A stretch of 39,506 bases of DNA from an uncultured Anaerolineae bacterium (GTDB lineage Bacteria > Chloroflexota > Anaerolineae > Aggregatilineales > Phototrophicaceae): assembly GCA_937922795.1 (NCBI GenBank), contig CALAJK010000110.1, positions 1 through 39,506 on the forward strand, read 5' to 3'. Below, in pieces: positions 28,873-36,730 of this stretch. A program made the translations under genes and the position numbers. Every line of letters starts with the position of its first letter. Position 1 is the stretch's first letter. The notes beneath the pieces were generated by a model. That model was given only the letters and a program-made list of their open reading frames with translations, did no database searches and was not told where the DNA came from.

Positions 28873-29229
28873 ATGGCTGACATTCCGCTGCGAGGGAAAT
28901 TGATCATCCAGGTGGGGCCGTCCGCCGCAGACAGTTTCACCCTCCGGCTCTCCGACACGGAAGGCTGGGTGATCGGCCGTTCGGATAACAAGAGCAGCTA
29001 CGAACCCGACGTGGATTTGGGGCGGTACAACGCGCTGAGCCGCGGCGTGTCGCGCCGGCACGCGGCGCTGGTGCGGTATCACGGCCGCCTGCACATCATT
29101 GACTTGAGCTCGGCCAACGGCACTTTTGTCAACGGCGAACGGTTGAAACCGGAGACCCCGCACAAGCTCCAGGACGGCGATAAACTGCTTTTAGGTAATT
29201 TTAATCTTACATTCACTCATGTTGAGTGA
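28873..29229 (+). CDS. FHA-domain protein
   Basis: The 118-residue protein is a single forkhead-associated domain, the phosphothreonine-binding beta sandwich. The motif residues are present in order: GR at 35-36, SRRH at 60-63 and SSANGTFVNG at 79-88, so peptide binding should be intact. There is no membrane segment or kinase domain. Partners would be Ser/Thr-kinase substrates encoded elsewhere. It is followed by the MarR-type gene on the same strand after about 58 bases, so the two may share a message from the AT-rich gap. Confidence 0.93.
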   Translation: MADIPLRGKLIIQVGPSAADSFTLRLSDTEGWVIGRSDNKSSYEPDVDLGRYNALSRGVSRRHAALVRYHGRLHIIDLSSANGTFVNGERLKPETPHKLQDGDKLLLGNFNLTFTHVE

Positions 29230-29287
29230 TAATATAGCATATCGGAAGTCTCAGGACTCAAGGATTGTAATGACGCTAGGAGTGACG

Positions 29288-29737
29288 ATGACTCACAATT
29301 CGCCTGGTCTGCGATTTAACGGCTCTCTTTGGTGCAACCTGGATATCGCCCTGCGCAACATCGGCCAAATCTACAATCAGGCGGTTGAGCCGTTAGGACT
29401 GACGGTGATCGAGTGGTACATCCTGCGGGCGCTGTACGAACAAGACGGCCAGCACGCTTCTGAGCTGGCGCGCGCCGTCGGACGCGCTGCCACCTCGTTC
29501 ACCCCGATTCTGGACAAGCTGCAGCACAAAGATCTGATCCAGCGCCGGCCTGATCCGGCCGATCGCCGCGCTGTTCGCATTTTCCTGACCGACAAGGCCA
29601 ACGAGTACCGGCAGCAGGTGATGGAGACGGCCGCAGAGATTGACGCCAGCCTGAGGAAGCTGGTCAACAACGGCGACTTCGAGACCTTTCAGAATGTGCT
29701 GGCCGTGCTCCAGAATGCCGCACCCGATCTATTGTGA
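29288..29737 (+). CDS. MarR-family transcriptional regulator
   Basis: The 149-residue protein is a winged helix-turn-helix dimer of the MarR type. The DNA-binding part spans residues 40-101: LTVIEWYILRAL, recognition helix region RAVGRAATSFTPILDKLQ, and the wing RRPDPADRRAVRIFLTD with the DxR signature. Helices at both ends form the dimer interface. I chose ATG 29288, with AGGAG five bases upstream; ATG 29270 is a second possibility. MarR proteins usually repress their own promoter and neighbours and release DNA on binding a small molecule. The AT-rich gap upstream of the FHA gene is the likely operator. The ligand is unknown. Confidence 0.92.
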   Translation: MTHNSPGLRFNGSLWCNLDIALRNIGQIYNQAVEPLGLTVIEWYILRALYEQDGQHASELARAVGRAATSFTPILDKLQHKDLIQRRPDPADRRAVRIFLTDKANEYRQQVMETAAEIDASLRKLVNNGDFETFQNVLAVLQNAAPDLL

Positions 29738-29744
29738 TGGCGTT

Positions 29745-30326
29745 TTAAGCGGGTTCACTGTCAGCCCGCTGGCGTCGGAGGATCATCTGCAGCGCCTGGG
29801 TATATACGGCCAGCGCCAGCGCGTTGAACAGCACAAACCTCACCCATTCCAGCGAGGTTGGCGCAGCGATGAAATCGCACACGGTTTGCAGCGCGACCGG
29901 CGCGGCCTCCTCCAGCGGATAACCATAAGCCCCCGTGCTGATTGACGGGAACGCCAGGCTGCGCAAACCATATTGGACCGCCAGTTCGAGGCTGCTGCGA
30001 TAGGCGCTGGCCAGCAGCGCCTGGTTGCGCGGGCTGCCGGGTTGGTAAACCGGCCCGACGGCGTGGATGACGTAGCGCGCCTTGAGGTTATAGCCGCGTG
30101 TGATACGCGCCTCGCCGGTGGGACAGCCTCCCAGCTTGCGTGTCTCTTCCAGAAGCTGGGGGCCAGCGGCGCGGTGAATCGCCCCGTCAACGCCGCCGCC
30201 CCCCAGCAGCGAGCTGTTGGCCGCGTTGACGATGGCGTCTGCGTCTTGCTGGGTGATATCGCCCAACACCAGCTCCAGCCAGGTCTGCCCGATCCGAATA
30301 CGTCTCGCGTCCTCCAAATCGCTCAT
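29745..30326 (-). CDS. Macrodomain protein (ADP-ribose-binding, MacroD-type)
   Basis: The 193-residue protein is one macrodomain. It has NAANSSLLGGGGVDGAIHRAAG (residues 34-55), CPTGEARITRGYNL (68-81), HAVGP and SISTGAYGYP, which are the ADP-ribose-binding loops of the MacroD class. Members remove ADP-ribose from acidic residues or hydrolyse O-acetyl-ADP-ribose. After the core, a C-terminal helix of about 25 residues (LFNALALAVYTQALQMIL) is hydrophobic but looks like the last macrodomain helix. The gene converges with the MarR gene (7-bp gap) and is divergent from the YbaK-type gene. Confidence 0.93.
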   Translation of the reverse strand: MSDLEDARRIRIGQTWLELVLGDITQQDADAIVNAANSSLLGGGGVDGAIHRAAGPQLLEETRKLGGCPTGEARITRGYNLKARYVIHAVGPVYQPGSPRNQALLASAYRSSLELAVQYGLRSLAFPSISTGAYGYPLEEAAPVALQTVCDFIAAPTSLEWVRFVLFNALALAVYTQALQMILRRQRADSEPA

Positions 30327-30366
30327 AAGCGCCTGCTCAATCCACTTTGACGATACCGGGAGACCT

Positions 30367-30395
30367 ATTGTAAAGGGTTTCGCCGGTCAGCGCAA
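30367..30395 (-). promoter_or_regulatory. Candidate promoter of the macrodomain gene
   Basis: On the minus strand TTGCGC (30395-30390) is followed after 17 bases by TACAAT (30372-30367), five of six matches to the -10 consensus. The gene starts at 30326, so the leader would be about 35 bases. Confidence 0.5.
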
Positions 30396-30419
30396 AATAG
30401 ATACCGATATCCTGCGCCC

Positions 30420-30439
30420 GATATGACATTTGACATATC
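30420..30439. promoter_or_regulatory. Inverted repeat, candidate operator
   Basis: GATATG at 30420-30425 and CATATC at 30434-30439 form an inverted repeat with an eight-base spacer. It lies just upstream of the macrodomain promoter, in the divergent gap with the YbaK-type gene, and a GATATC lies 15 bases to its left. The binding protein is unknown. Confidence 0.35.
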
Positions 30440-30567
30440 AGCTTGGCGGCAGCTTTCCCCTCTGCTGGCATTAAATTAAGATAACCTGACCGCTCTGTCG
30501 CGGCCTTGCCGAGCTTCCTGTGTCTGAGGCCGCCGCTCTGCCTCTGGAAGACGCCCGCCCTGGCTGT

Positions 30568-30573
30568 TACAAT
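30568..30573 (+). promoter_or_regulatory. Candidate -10 element of the YbaK-type gene
   Basis: TACAAT matches five of six -10 consensus bases and lies 35 bases before the start codon at 30609. No good -35 box is seen at 16-18 bp. A GGGAG ribosome binding site follows at 30594-30598. Confidence 0.4.
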
Positions 30574-30608
30574 GCGTGCGTTCGCTGCCCTCTGGGAGAA
30601 CCGATGCT

Positions 30609-31103
30609 ATGGAATCGCTGACACCGGCCCATGTGCAGGCCGCCCTGGATGCGCTGCTGCCCGGCACGACGATCCGCCTGTTTGAGAACTCGACGGCGAC
30701 CTCACAGCTCGCCGCGGACAGCGTCGGCTGTGAACTGGGACAGATCGCCAAGAGCCTAGCCTTCCTGATTGATGACCAGCCGATCCTGGTAGTCGCCAGC
30801 GGCGACCAGCGTGTCGACGAGAAAAAGCTGGCCGGGCTGTTCGACGTCAGCCGCAAGCGGGTGAAGTTCGCCAGCGCCGAGCAGTGCATCGCCATCTACG
30901 GCTACGCGCCGGGTGGGATGCCGCCGGTTGGCCACCGCACGCCGGGGCTGCCGGTGCTGCTGGACGACTCGCTGCGCCGCTATGAGCAGGTCTACCCGGC
31001 GGGCGGGGCCAGCAACGCCATCTTCGGGCTGAAGCTGGCGGAACTGGAGCGCATCACCGGCGGGCGCTTCGCCGACGTGCGCAAAGAGACCGACGCATCA
31101 TGA
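30609..31103 (+). CDS. YbaK/EbsC-type aminoacyl-tRNA deacylase
   Basis: The 164-residue protein has the YbaK/ProRS-insertion fold. CELGQIAKSLAFLIDDQPILVV contains the conserved Lys, KKLAGLFDVSRKRVKFAS follows, and GYAPGGMPPVGH is the loop that closes the active site. Such proteins hydrolyse mischarged aminoacyl-tRNA (Cys- or Ala-tRNA-Pro and relatives), working on the free tRNA. ATG 30609 follows GGGAG; the open frame back to 30576 adds residues without family similarity. It converges with the uroporphyrinogen-decarboxylase-fold gene. Confidence 0.9.
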   Translation: MESLTPAHVQAALDALLPGTTIRLFENSTATSQLAADSVGCELGQIAKSLAFLIDDQPILVVASGDQRVDEKKLAGLFDVSRKRVKFASAEQCIAIYGYAPGGMPPVGHRTPGLPVLLDDSLRRYEQVYPAGGASNAIFGLKLAELERITGGRFADVRKETDAS

Positions 31104-31155
31104 CCCCGACCCGGCAGCGTGAGGCGCTGGGCGGCGGCTGCGCGCCGGCGCGCGT

Positions 31156-32244
31156 CTAGCCAGATCGCCAGCGGTGGCCTTCCTCCACCATCGCCAGGAA
31201 GTTGCGCGGCGGGATGTAGTTGGTCACGCTGTTGCCCGTCCCCAGGACGTACCCGCCGCCCGGCATACAAGCGTCCAGCACCCGCCGCACCCGCACCCGC
31301 ACCTGGTCTTCCGTGCCGGACGCCAGCAGATTGATGTCAATGCCGCCGACCACGCCGATGCGGTCGCCGTAGCGGGCTTTGAAAGCCTCAACCGGCAGGA
31401 TGACGTCCTCGAACGAATGTTTGGCGTCGATGCCCACATCTTCGATCAGTTCGGGCATGATCGCCTCCAAGTTGCCGCATGAATGCAAGATGTAGACCTT
31501 GTCGTGGGCGTGGGCCATGGCCGCCAGCTTCTTATGGTACGGAAACACGTACTGGCGGAGGTGCTGCGGCGCCACCATCGTGGCCGTCTTGAAACCCATG
31601 TCGTCACCGACGAACAGCCCCATCACCGCGTCCATCTCCAGCAGCGCTTCACAGATCGGCACGTAGATGCCGGCGATCTTGTCGGCCATCGCCTGGATCA
31701 GGTCGGGCTGGTCGTACAGCGCCAGGGCGAACGGCTGGTAGCCCATCAGCCACATCAGCGGTTCGAGCATCCCATACGGGCTGACGAGCAGCTTCATGCC
31801 CAGCGGCAGGATGCGCGCCGCATACTCGATCTGGGAGAAATCGGCGTCCTGCGGGCGCGGCCAGGGGTAGCGTTCGAAGTCGTCCCAGTTGGCGATCGGC
31901 CCTTCAGACTCGCTCTGCCACTCGCGCTGCGCCCGCTGCAGCAGCGCCGTATCCTGGGCGGCCTCCTTCTTCACCGGCAGGCGCAGCCCGGCGCGCATCC
32001 GCACGGCATCGTAGCCCAGCTCATGCCAGAACCGCACTTCTAGCGCCGTCCAGCGCTCTTTTTCGGCCGCGTCCAGCCACAGCGGCGCGTCCACGCCCAT
32101 GAGCGCGGCGATCACCTCTTCATCAGCTTTCAGTTCCAGCAGCGGCACTCGGTCGAGTTCGCCCTGGCGCAGCAGAGCGCGGCGCAGGCGGGTGTAATCC
32201 GGGTCTAGTTTGATTTTGAGGTCAAAGGCGCGGGCGACGGCCAT
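31156..32244 (-). CDS. Uroporphyrinogen-decarboxylase-fold protein, probably a methyltransferase-type member and not HemE
   Basis: The 362-residue protein has the URO-D TIM-barrel. Visible family pieces are LLVSPYGMLEPLMWLMGYQPF, a metal-binding-like HSCGN motif in the second half, and GGIDINLLASGT. The arginine-rich N-terminal signature of true HemE (the PVWxMRQAGRY type) is missing and replaced by RVPLLELKADEEV. This places it in the broad group of corrinoid or unknown methyltransferases, whose substrate cannot be told. AGGAGGG lies eight bases before the ATG. It is the last gene of the minus-strand series, 62 bases after the MazG fusion. Confidence 0.85.
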   Translation of the reverse strand: MAVARAFDLKIKLDPDYTRLRRALLRQGELDRVPLLELKADEEVIAALMGVDAPLWLDAAEKERWTALEVRFWHELGYDAVRMRAGLRLPVKKEAAQDTALLQRAQREWQSESEGPIANWDDFERYPWPRPQDADFSQIEYAARILPLGMKLLVSPYGMLEPLMWLMGYQPFALALYDQPDLIQAMADKIAGIYVPICEALLEMDAVMGLFVGDDMGFKTATMVAPQHLRQYVFPYHKKLAAMAHAHDKVYILHSCGNLEAIMPELIEDVGIDAKHSFEDVILPVEAFKARYGDRIGVVGGIDINLLASGTEDQVRVRVRRVLDACMPGGGYVLGTGNSVTNYIPPRNFLAMVEEGHRWRSG

Positions 32245-32306
32245 AGCAAAAGCCCTCCTGCAAATGCCAATTTGCCGTCAGTGTACCCTGAACCCGCCCC
32301 GCGCGG

Positions 32307-33755
32307 CTACAAGCCGTTGGTCTTGGCCTGGTTCCACAGCGAGTCCATCTCGGCCAGATCGGAGTCGTTCGGCGTGCGCCCCTGAGCGGCCAGCGTCTCC
32401 TCGATGTAGCGGAAGCGGCGGTAGAACTTGTCGCAGGCCGCTCGCAGCGCCGCCTCCGGCTCGATCTTCCACCAGCGCGCCAGGTTCACCAGCACGAACA
32501 GCAGGTCGCCGTACTCTTCGGCGCGGTCGCCGGGCGCGGCGGTCAGCAGCTCGTCCAGCTCCTCGTGCAGCTTGGCGATCACGTCCTCCACGCGCTCCCA
32601 GTCAAAACCCGGTTTGGCCGCTTTGGCCTGGTATTCGTAAGCCCGCATGAGCGCGGGCAGCCCCTTGGGCACGCCGTCCAGCAGCGAGGCGCGCTGGATG
32701 CCCTGTTCGGCGTGCTCCTGGCGCTTGAGCGCGTCCCAGTTGGTCACCACCTGTTCGGCGCCGCTGACGGCCACATCGCCCCACACGTGCGGGTGGCGGC
32801 GGATCAGCTTGCGGTTGATGCGGCTGATGACGTCGGCCATGGTGAACTCGCCGTCTTCCACGGCGATCTGGGCGTGGAGCACGACCTGCAGCAGCAGGTC
32901 GCCCAGCTCGCCGCATAGGGCGTCCGCATCCTCGTGGTCGAGCGCCTCCAGCACCTCATAGACCTCTTCCAGCAGGTATTTGCGCAGCGATAGGTGCGTC
33001 TGCTCGCGATCCCAGGGGCAGCCTTCCGGGGCGCGCAGGTGGGCGATCACCTCCTGCATCTGTTCAAAGCTGGACATATTCCCCAGCGCCGGCACGAACA
33101 GCGCCGTCTGGTGGGTGATGTGCGGGCTGCGGTCGATGGCGTACAGCGGCAGCGCTTCGACCTGCGCCGCGGGCGTGCCGGCGGCATGGATCAGCGACAC
33201 CGGGAACTCATCCGGATACTGGTTCATCAACGTCAGCTTGATCTCCGACGCCACCTCGCGGCTGTACACCTGCCCCAGCAGCGCCGGCAGATCGGGGTTG
33301 ATCGGCGGGTGATGGTGCGCCGCCACCGCCAGCCCGTCCAGGATTTGCAGGCCATCGAGCGCGTCCACGCCCAGCAGCGCCAGCGCCGGCTCGACGAAAC
33401 TGATGCCGCTGACGATCTCGACCGGGATGCCCTCGGCTCGCGCCGCCCGCAGCAGTTCGGTCACCGTGGCCTCGCCCACCAGCGGGTCGCCAGGGACCGC
33501 GTAGACCACGTCGCCGGCGCGCGCCGCCGCCAGCACTTGCGCCACGATAGCCGCGTACACCTCCTCGAAACGCTCATGCTGCTCGTACAGACTGTCAAAG
33601 CTGTGGTAGGTCTGGCCGGTCTGCGGCAGGCACGAGACGCAGTTATGGCGGGCGGTGCGCAGGTAAACGGTGCGCGCGCCCTTCAGGGTGCGGAAGGCCT
33701 TGCGTGACAGGTCATCGAGTTCGCCCGGCCCCAGGCCGACAATGGTGAGAGTCAT
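32307..33755 (-). CDS. Tetrapyrrole-methylase/MazG fusion, nucleoside triphosphate pyrophosphohydrolase (YabN-like)
   Basis: The 482-residue product joins two domains. The N-terminal 220 residues form a SAM-dependent tetrapyrrole methylase fold (GLGPGELDDLSRKAF, then VPGDPLVGEATV and VSGISFVEPAL). The second half is MazG: C246PWDREQTH, then the metal-binding E263E264xxE267 and E283LGD286, with a second copy near the C-terminus (EEYGDLLFVLVNLA). MazG cleaves NTPs, including damaged ones, to NMP and pyrophosphate. Bacillus YabN has the same fusion. I start at ATG 33755, preceded by AGGA, because the longer frame to 33950 adds low-complexity Arg-rich residues. Confidence 0.93.
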   Translation of the reverse strand: MTLTIVGLGPGELDDLSRKAFRTLKGARTVYLRTARHNCVSCLPQTGQTYHSFDSLYEQHERFEEVYAAIVAQVLAAARAGDVVYAVPGDPLVGEATVTELLRAARAEGIPVEIVSGISFVEPALALLGVDALDGLQILDGLAVAAHHHPPINPDLPALLGQVYSREVASEIKLTLMNQYPDEFPVSLIHAAGTPAAQVEALPLYAIDRSPHITHQTALFVPALGNMSSFEQMQEVIAHLRAPEGCPWDREQTHLSLRKYLLEEVYEVLEALDHEDADALCGELGDLLLQVVLHAQIAVEDGEFTMADVISRINRKLIRRHPHVWGDVAVSGAEQVVTNWDALKRQEHAEQGIQRASLLDGVPKGLPALMRAYEYQAKAAKPGFDWERVEDVIAKLHEELDELLTAAPGDRAEEYGDLLFVLVNLARWWKIEPEAALRAACDKFYRRFRYIEETLAAQGRTPNDSDLAEMDSLWNQAKTNGL

Positions 33756-33808
33756 GCGGGAGTGTCCTGTTTCGAAGGCAGCTTCACTCAGGCGCTTAAA
33801 ATTCCTGC

Positions 33809-34984
33809 CTACCGCCCGTCTACTGCCTGGGCGTAGGCGACGGCGAAGCGGGCGGCGCGTTCCAGCGTCTCCGGGACGATCTGGGCGCTGGTGTCCGAAG
33901 TCTGGTGCCAGTTGACCAGAAAGCCATCGTCCCCCACGCCCACCAGGCACAGCCCACGGTAGCCCCGGCTGCGCAGCACGGCCACCTCCTCCAGGATGGT
34001 CATCGGCGCGCCCTGGACGCCAAGTTCCGGGTGGCGCCGCGCCGTCTCCGCCGCCAGCGCCGCCGACTCCGGGTCAGGCGTATAGGCATCGAACCCCGAT
34101 AGGCCGGAATGGCGGGTGACGTAGGCCAGGCTGCCCGCGCCGACCATCTCGAAATCCAGGAAGTAGGCGTCGCGCAGCCGATCGCCGTAGGCGTCGAGCA
34201 GGGCGTGCATGCCCAGGCCGCCCACCTCCTCCGCGCCGGTGAACGCCAGCCACACTTCGGTATGCGCCAGCGGGTTGGCGTGGAAGTAGCCGGCCAGCCC
34301 CAGCAGGCAGGCGACCGCGGTGGCGTTGTCGTTGGCGCCGTCAATCCACGGTCCCTGCTCATCGGCGATGCGCAGCGCCAGCGCGCCGGCCAGCGCCAGC
34401 AGCGTCAGCCGGTAGTCGAAGCCGAAGGCGCGACGCGGCCCCACCGACCGGATCAACTGGATCAGCCCGTTCAGGGCGGCGGCGCTCAACCCCAATGCGC
34501 TCGATGAGACCAGCATCCGCTTGAAGGCCGGCGTAAACGTCAGCCGGTGCTTGTTGGCGTCCACATGGCCGATGAAGACCAGGGTATGCCGCCGCGCTTC
34601 TCGCGCCGGGATGCGGACGATCTGGGTGGCGCTGGGGCCGTCAGGGACGAATTCGTTGATGACCGGGCGGCGCGCGCCCATCGCCTGCCACAGCGTATAG
34701 GTCGCCAGCAGCGAGATCAGCCCGCCCAGGAAGCGCCCCCGCCGCCCCGGCAGGAAGTTGCCCAGCAGGGCGGCCGCCGCCGGCAGGATGAGCGAATAGC
34801 CCCAGGTATCCGGGGCGCGGAAAGTCAGCGTCTCCACATCGGCGATGCCCAGGTCGGCCAGCGCCTGCCGCACATAGTCGTGCGCCAGCGCCTCGCGCGG
34901 CGTCCCAGCCGGGCGCGGCCCGATGTCATCCGCCAGCGTCCGCACATGCGCCATCAGCGCCGATGCCGTCAGCATATCGCTCAT
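33809..34984 (-). CDS. M28-family zinc aminopeptidase with membrane segments
   Basis: The 391-residue protein carries M28 metal-ligand contexts: GHVDANK, GANDNATAVA, FTGAEEVGGLG with the catalytic Glu, FLDFEMVG and NWHQTSD. Between the N-terminal PA-like part and the catalytic part are hydrophobic stretches: WGYSLILPAAAALLGNFL and FLGGLISLLATYTLWQA, and later LTLLALAGALALRIA. They suggest that it is anchored in the membrane. There is no cleavable signal peptide at the start. The site GGGGAGG lies directly before the ATG and is part of the terminator tail of the preceding ribosomal operon. The substrate is unknown. Confidence 0.9.
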   Translation of the reverse strand: MSDMLTASALMAHVRTLADDIGPRPAGTPREALAHDYVRQALADLGIADVETLTFRAPDTWGYSLILPAAAALLGNFLPGRRGRFLGGLISLLATYTLWQAMGARRPVINEFVPDGPSATQIVRIPAREARRHTLVFIGHVDANKHRLTFTPAFKRMLVSSSALGLSAAALNGLIQLIRSVGPRRAFGFDYRLTLLALAGALALRIADEQGPWIDGANDNATAVACLLGLAGYFHANPLAHTEVWLAFTGAEEVGGLGMHALLDAYGDRLRDAYFLDFEMVGAGSLAYVTRHSGLSGFDAYTPDPESAALAAETARRHPELGVQGAPMTILEEVAVLRSRGYRGLCLVGVGDDGFLVNWHQTSDTSAQIVPETLERAARFAVAYAQAVDGR

Positions 34985-34992
34985 GCTCGCCT

Positions 34993-35032
34993 CCCCAAAA
35001 ACACAAGGGCAAGACCGAATGAGATCTTGCCC
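34993..35032 (-). terminator. Intrinsic terminator of the ribosomal operon
   Basis: On the minus strand GGGCAAGA (35032-35025) pairs with TCTTGCCC (35014-35007) around a ten-base loop. The tail TTGTGTTTTTGGGG follows. The stem is 8 bp and the T-run is good. It ends rpmJ-rpsI. The T-run abuts the ribosome binding site of the M28 gene, so a promoter for that gene has no room after the hairpin. Confidence 0.85.
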
Positions 35033-35073
35033 GAAATGATACTCGATTTGCGCCCAGGGGGCGATGGTCAGGC

Positions 35074-35469
35074 TTAGCGCTTGGTGTAGGTGGGGGCCTT
35101 GCGGGCGCGCTTCAGGCCGGGCTTCTTGCGTTCCTTCACGCGGGCGTCGCGCGTCAGCAGGTCATGCGAACGAAGCTGCGCCTTCAGCTCCGGATCGAGC
35201 TTGACCAGCGCCCGCGCCAGCCCCAGCCGGATGGCGTCCCGCTGGCCGGAGATGCCGCCGCCGCTGACATGGACGCTCACGTCAAAGGTGCGCTGCTGGC
35301 CGATCAGCGTCAGCGGCTCCAGCAGGATGTCAATATCGCCGGCTCGCGGCAGATAGTCGCTGCCATCCTTGTCGTTGATCGTCAAGATGCCCGTGCCGCC
35401 AGGAAAGATGCGCACGCGGGCGGTCGCGGCCTTGCGGCGGCCAATCCCTTCGTAATACTGTCCAATCAT
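35074..35469 (-). CDS. rpsI: 30S ribosomal protein S9
   Basis: The 131-residue protein has the S9 signature: QYYEGIGRRKAATARVRI at the start, VSGGGISGQRDAIRLGLARAL in the middle and the C-terminal KKPGLKRARKAPTYTKR, whose basic tail reaches the P-site tRNA. Length is standard. It lies five bases after rplM, its constant partner, and is followed by an intrinsic terminator. Confidence 0.98.
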   Translation of the reverse strand: MIGQYYEGIGRRKAATARVRIFPGGTGILTINDKDGSDYLPRAGDIDILLEPLTLIGQQRTFDVSVHVSGGGISGQRDAIRLGLARALVKLDPELKAQLRSHDLLTRDARVKERKKPGLKRARKAPTYTKR

Positions 35470-35474
35470 CGACG

Positions 35475-35918
35475 CTACCCTTCCTTCAGCTCTAACACTT
35501 TAGGCTTCTGTGCGGCGTGTGGATGCTCCGCGCCGGCATAGACTTTGAGCTTCTTCAGCATGTTGCGTCCCAGCGCGCCATCGGGCAGCATCCCTTTGAC
35601 CGCTTTGCGCAGCACCCGTTCCGGGAAGCGGGACATCTGGGTGCGCAGCGTGACGGCTTTCAGGCCGCTGGGGTATCCCGAATAGCGGTAGTACATCTTC
35701 TCGTCCAGCTTATTGCCGGTGACCGTGACCTGGTCACAGTTGATGACGATGACGTAGTCGCCTACATCCATGTTCGGGGTGAAGATGGGCTTGTGTTTGC
35801 CGCGCAGAATCGGCGCAATCTGCGATGCGAGACGCCCCAGATTCTGGCCTTTAGCATCCACAATCCACCATTCGCGCTGAATATCCGCTGCTTTGGTGAC
35901 GTATGTTTTGGTTCTCAC
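35475..35918 (-). CDS. rplM: 50S ribosomal protein L13
   Basis: The 147-residue protein shows the L13 signatures TYVTKAADIQREWWIVDAKG, LRGKHKPIFTPNMDVGDYV and AVKGMLPDGALGRNMLKKLKVY. The start is a GTG at 35918 with GGAGG eight bases upstream; the open frame extends much further back without an initiator that fits. The gene lies 23 bases after truA. A GTG start suits balanced expression with rpsI but its effect cannot be read from sequence. Confidence 0.97.
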   Translation of the reverse strand: MRTKTYVTKAADIQREWWIVDAKGQNLGRLASQIAPILRGKHKPIFTPNMDVGDYVIVINCDQVTVTGNKLDEKMYYRYSGYPSGLKAVTLRTQMSRFPERVLRKAVKGMLPDGALGRNMLKKLKVYAGAEHPHAAQKPKVLELKEG

Positions 35919-35941
35919 AGTTCCATCCTCCGGCGGGCGTC

Positions 35942-36730
35942 TCACCCGCTCGTCTCCCATCCAGTCTCTGCCGCGGCGTCGGCTGGATAGCGCACCATCT
36001 CCAACGTCAGACCGTGCGCCGGCGCGATGCCCTTGACCTGAGCCAGCTGCGCCTGCCGGAAAATCGCCTCGAATTCGGCCAGCGACAGCGCGCCGCGCCC
36101 CAGCTGCGCCAGCAGCCAGACGATCCGCCGCGCCATATGCTGTAAAAAAGCGTTCGCCTCGATGCGATACGTCCACTCTACCCCATGCGGCGCTGGGCGA
36201 CAGTCCCAGACCGAGAGATAGACCTCGCGGACAGTGCTCTCGCCCTGGGGCGGCTGGCCGAACGCGCCGAAATCGTGGCGGCCGATGAGCCGCGCTGCGC
36301 CCGCCGCTAAACGCTCCCCATCCAGCGGCTGGCGCATCCACCAAGCGCGCTGCCGCTCCAGCGGCTGGCGCTGCTCAGCGACGATCACCCGGTAGGCATA
36401 GCACCGCGCCAGCGCATCGAAGCGGGGATGAAAGCCCGGCTGCCGCCGAATGTCCTGCAGGGCGATGTCATCCGGCAGATGCGCATTGACCGCCCGCAGC
36501 AGCGCCGCGTCGCCGCGCCGCCAGTCCACGTCAAAGGCGATCACCTGGCCGGTCGCATGAACGCCTGCGTCCGTGCGCCCAGCGGCGATCACCGTCACCG
36601 CCTGGCCGGTAGCGGCCGCCACCGCGCTTTCTACCGCGCCCTGAATGGTTGGAATGCCGCCGGCCTGCCGCTGAAAGCCCTGATAGGCCGTCCCGTCATA
36701 CGCCAGCGTCGCGCGGTAGCGCGTGGCCAT
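35942..36730 (-). CDS. truA: tRNA pseudouridine synthase A
   Basis: The 262-residue enzyme makes pseudouridine at positions 38-40 of the tRNA anticodon arm. The catalytic Asp54 lies in AAGRTDAGVHATGQV; the N-terminal YDGTAYQGFQRQ and the later FLQHMARRIV motifs are also present. Its ATG shares one base with the stop of rplQ, so translation is coupled. Location between rplQ and rplM is common in bacteria. Confidence 0.97.
   Translation of the reverse strand: MATRYRATLAYDGTAYQGFQRQAGGIPTIQGAVESAVAAATGQAVTVIAAGRTDAGVHATGQVIAFDVDWRRGDAALLRAVNAHLPDDIALQDIRRQPGFHPRFDALARCYAYRVIVAEQRQPLERQRAWWMRQPLDGERLAAGAARLIGRHDFGAFGQPPQGESTVREVYLSVWDCRPAPHGVEWTYRIEANAFLQHMARRIVWLLAQLGRGALSLAEFEAIFRQAQLAQVKGIAPAHGLTLEMVRYPADAAAETGWETSG

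Noticed and set aside
31140..31153. GCGCGCCGGCGCGC perfect palindrome between convergent genes
   Set aside because: No loop and no T-run. In DNA this GC-rich it can arise by chance, and I cannot support a terminator or binding site.
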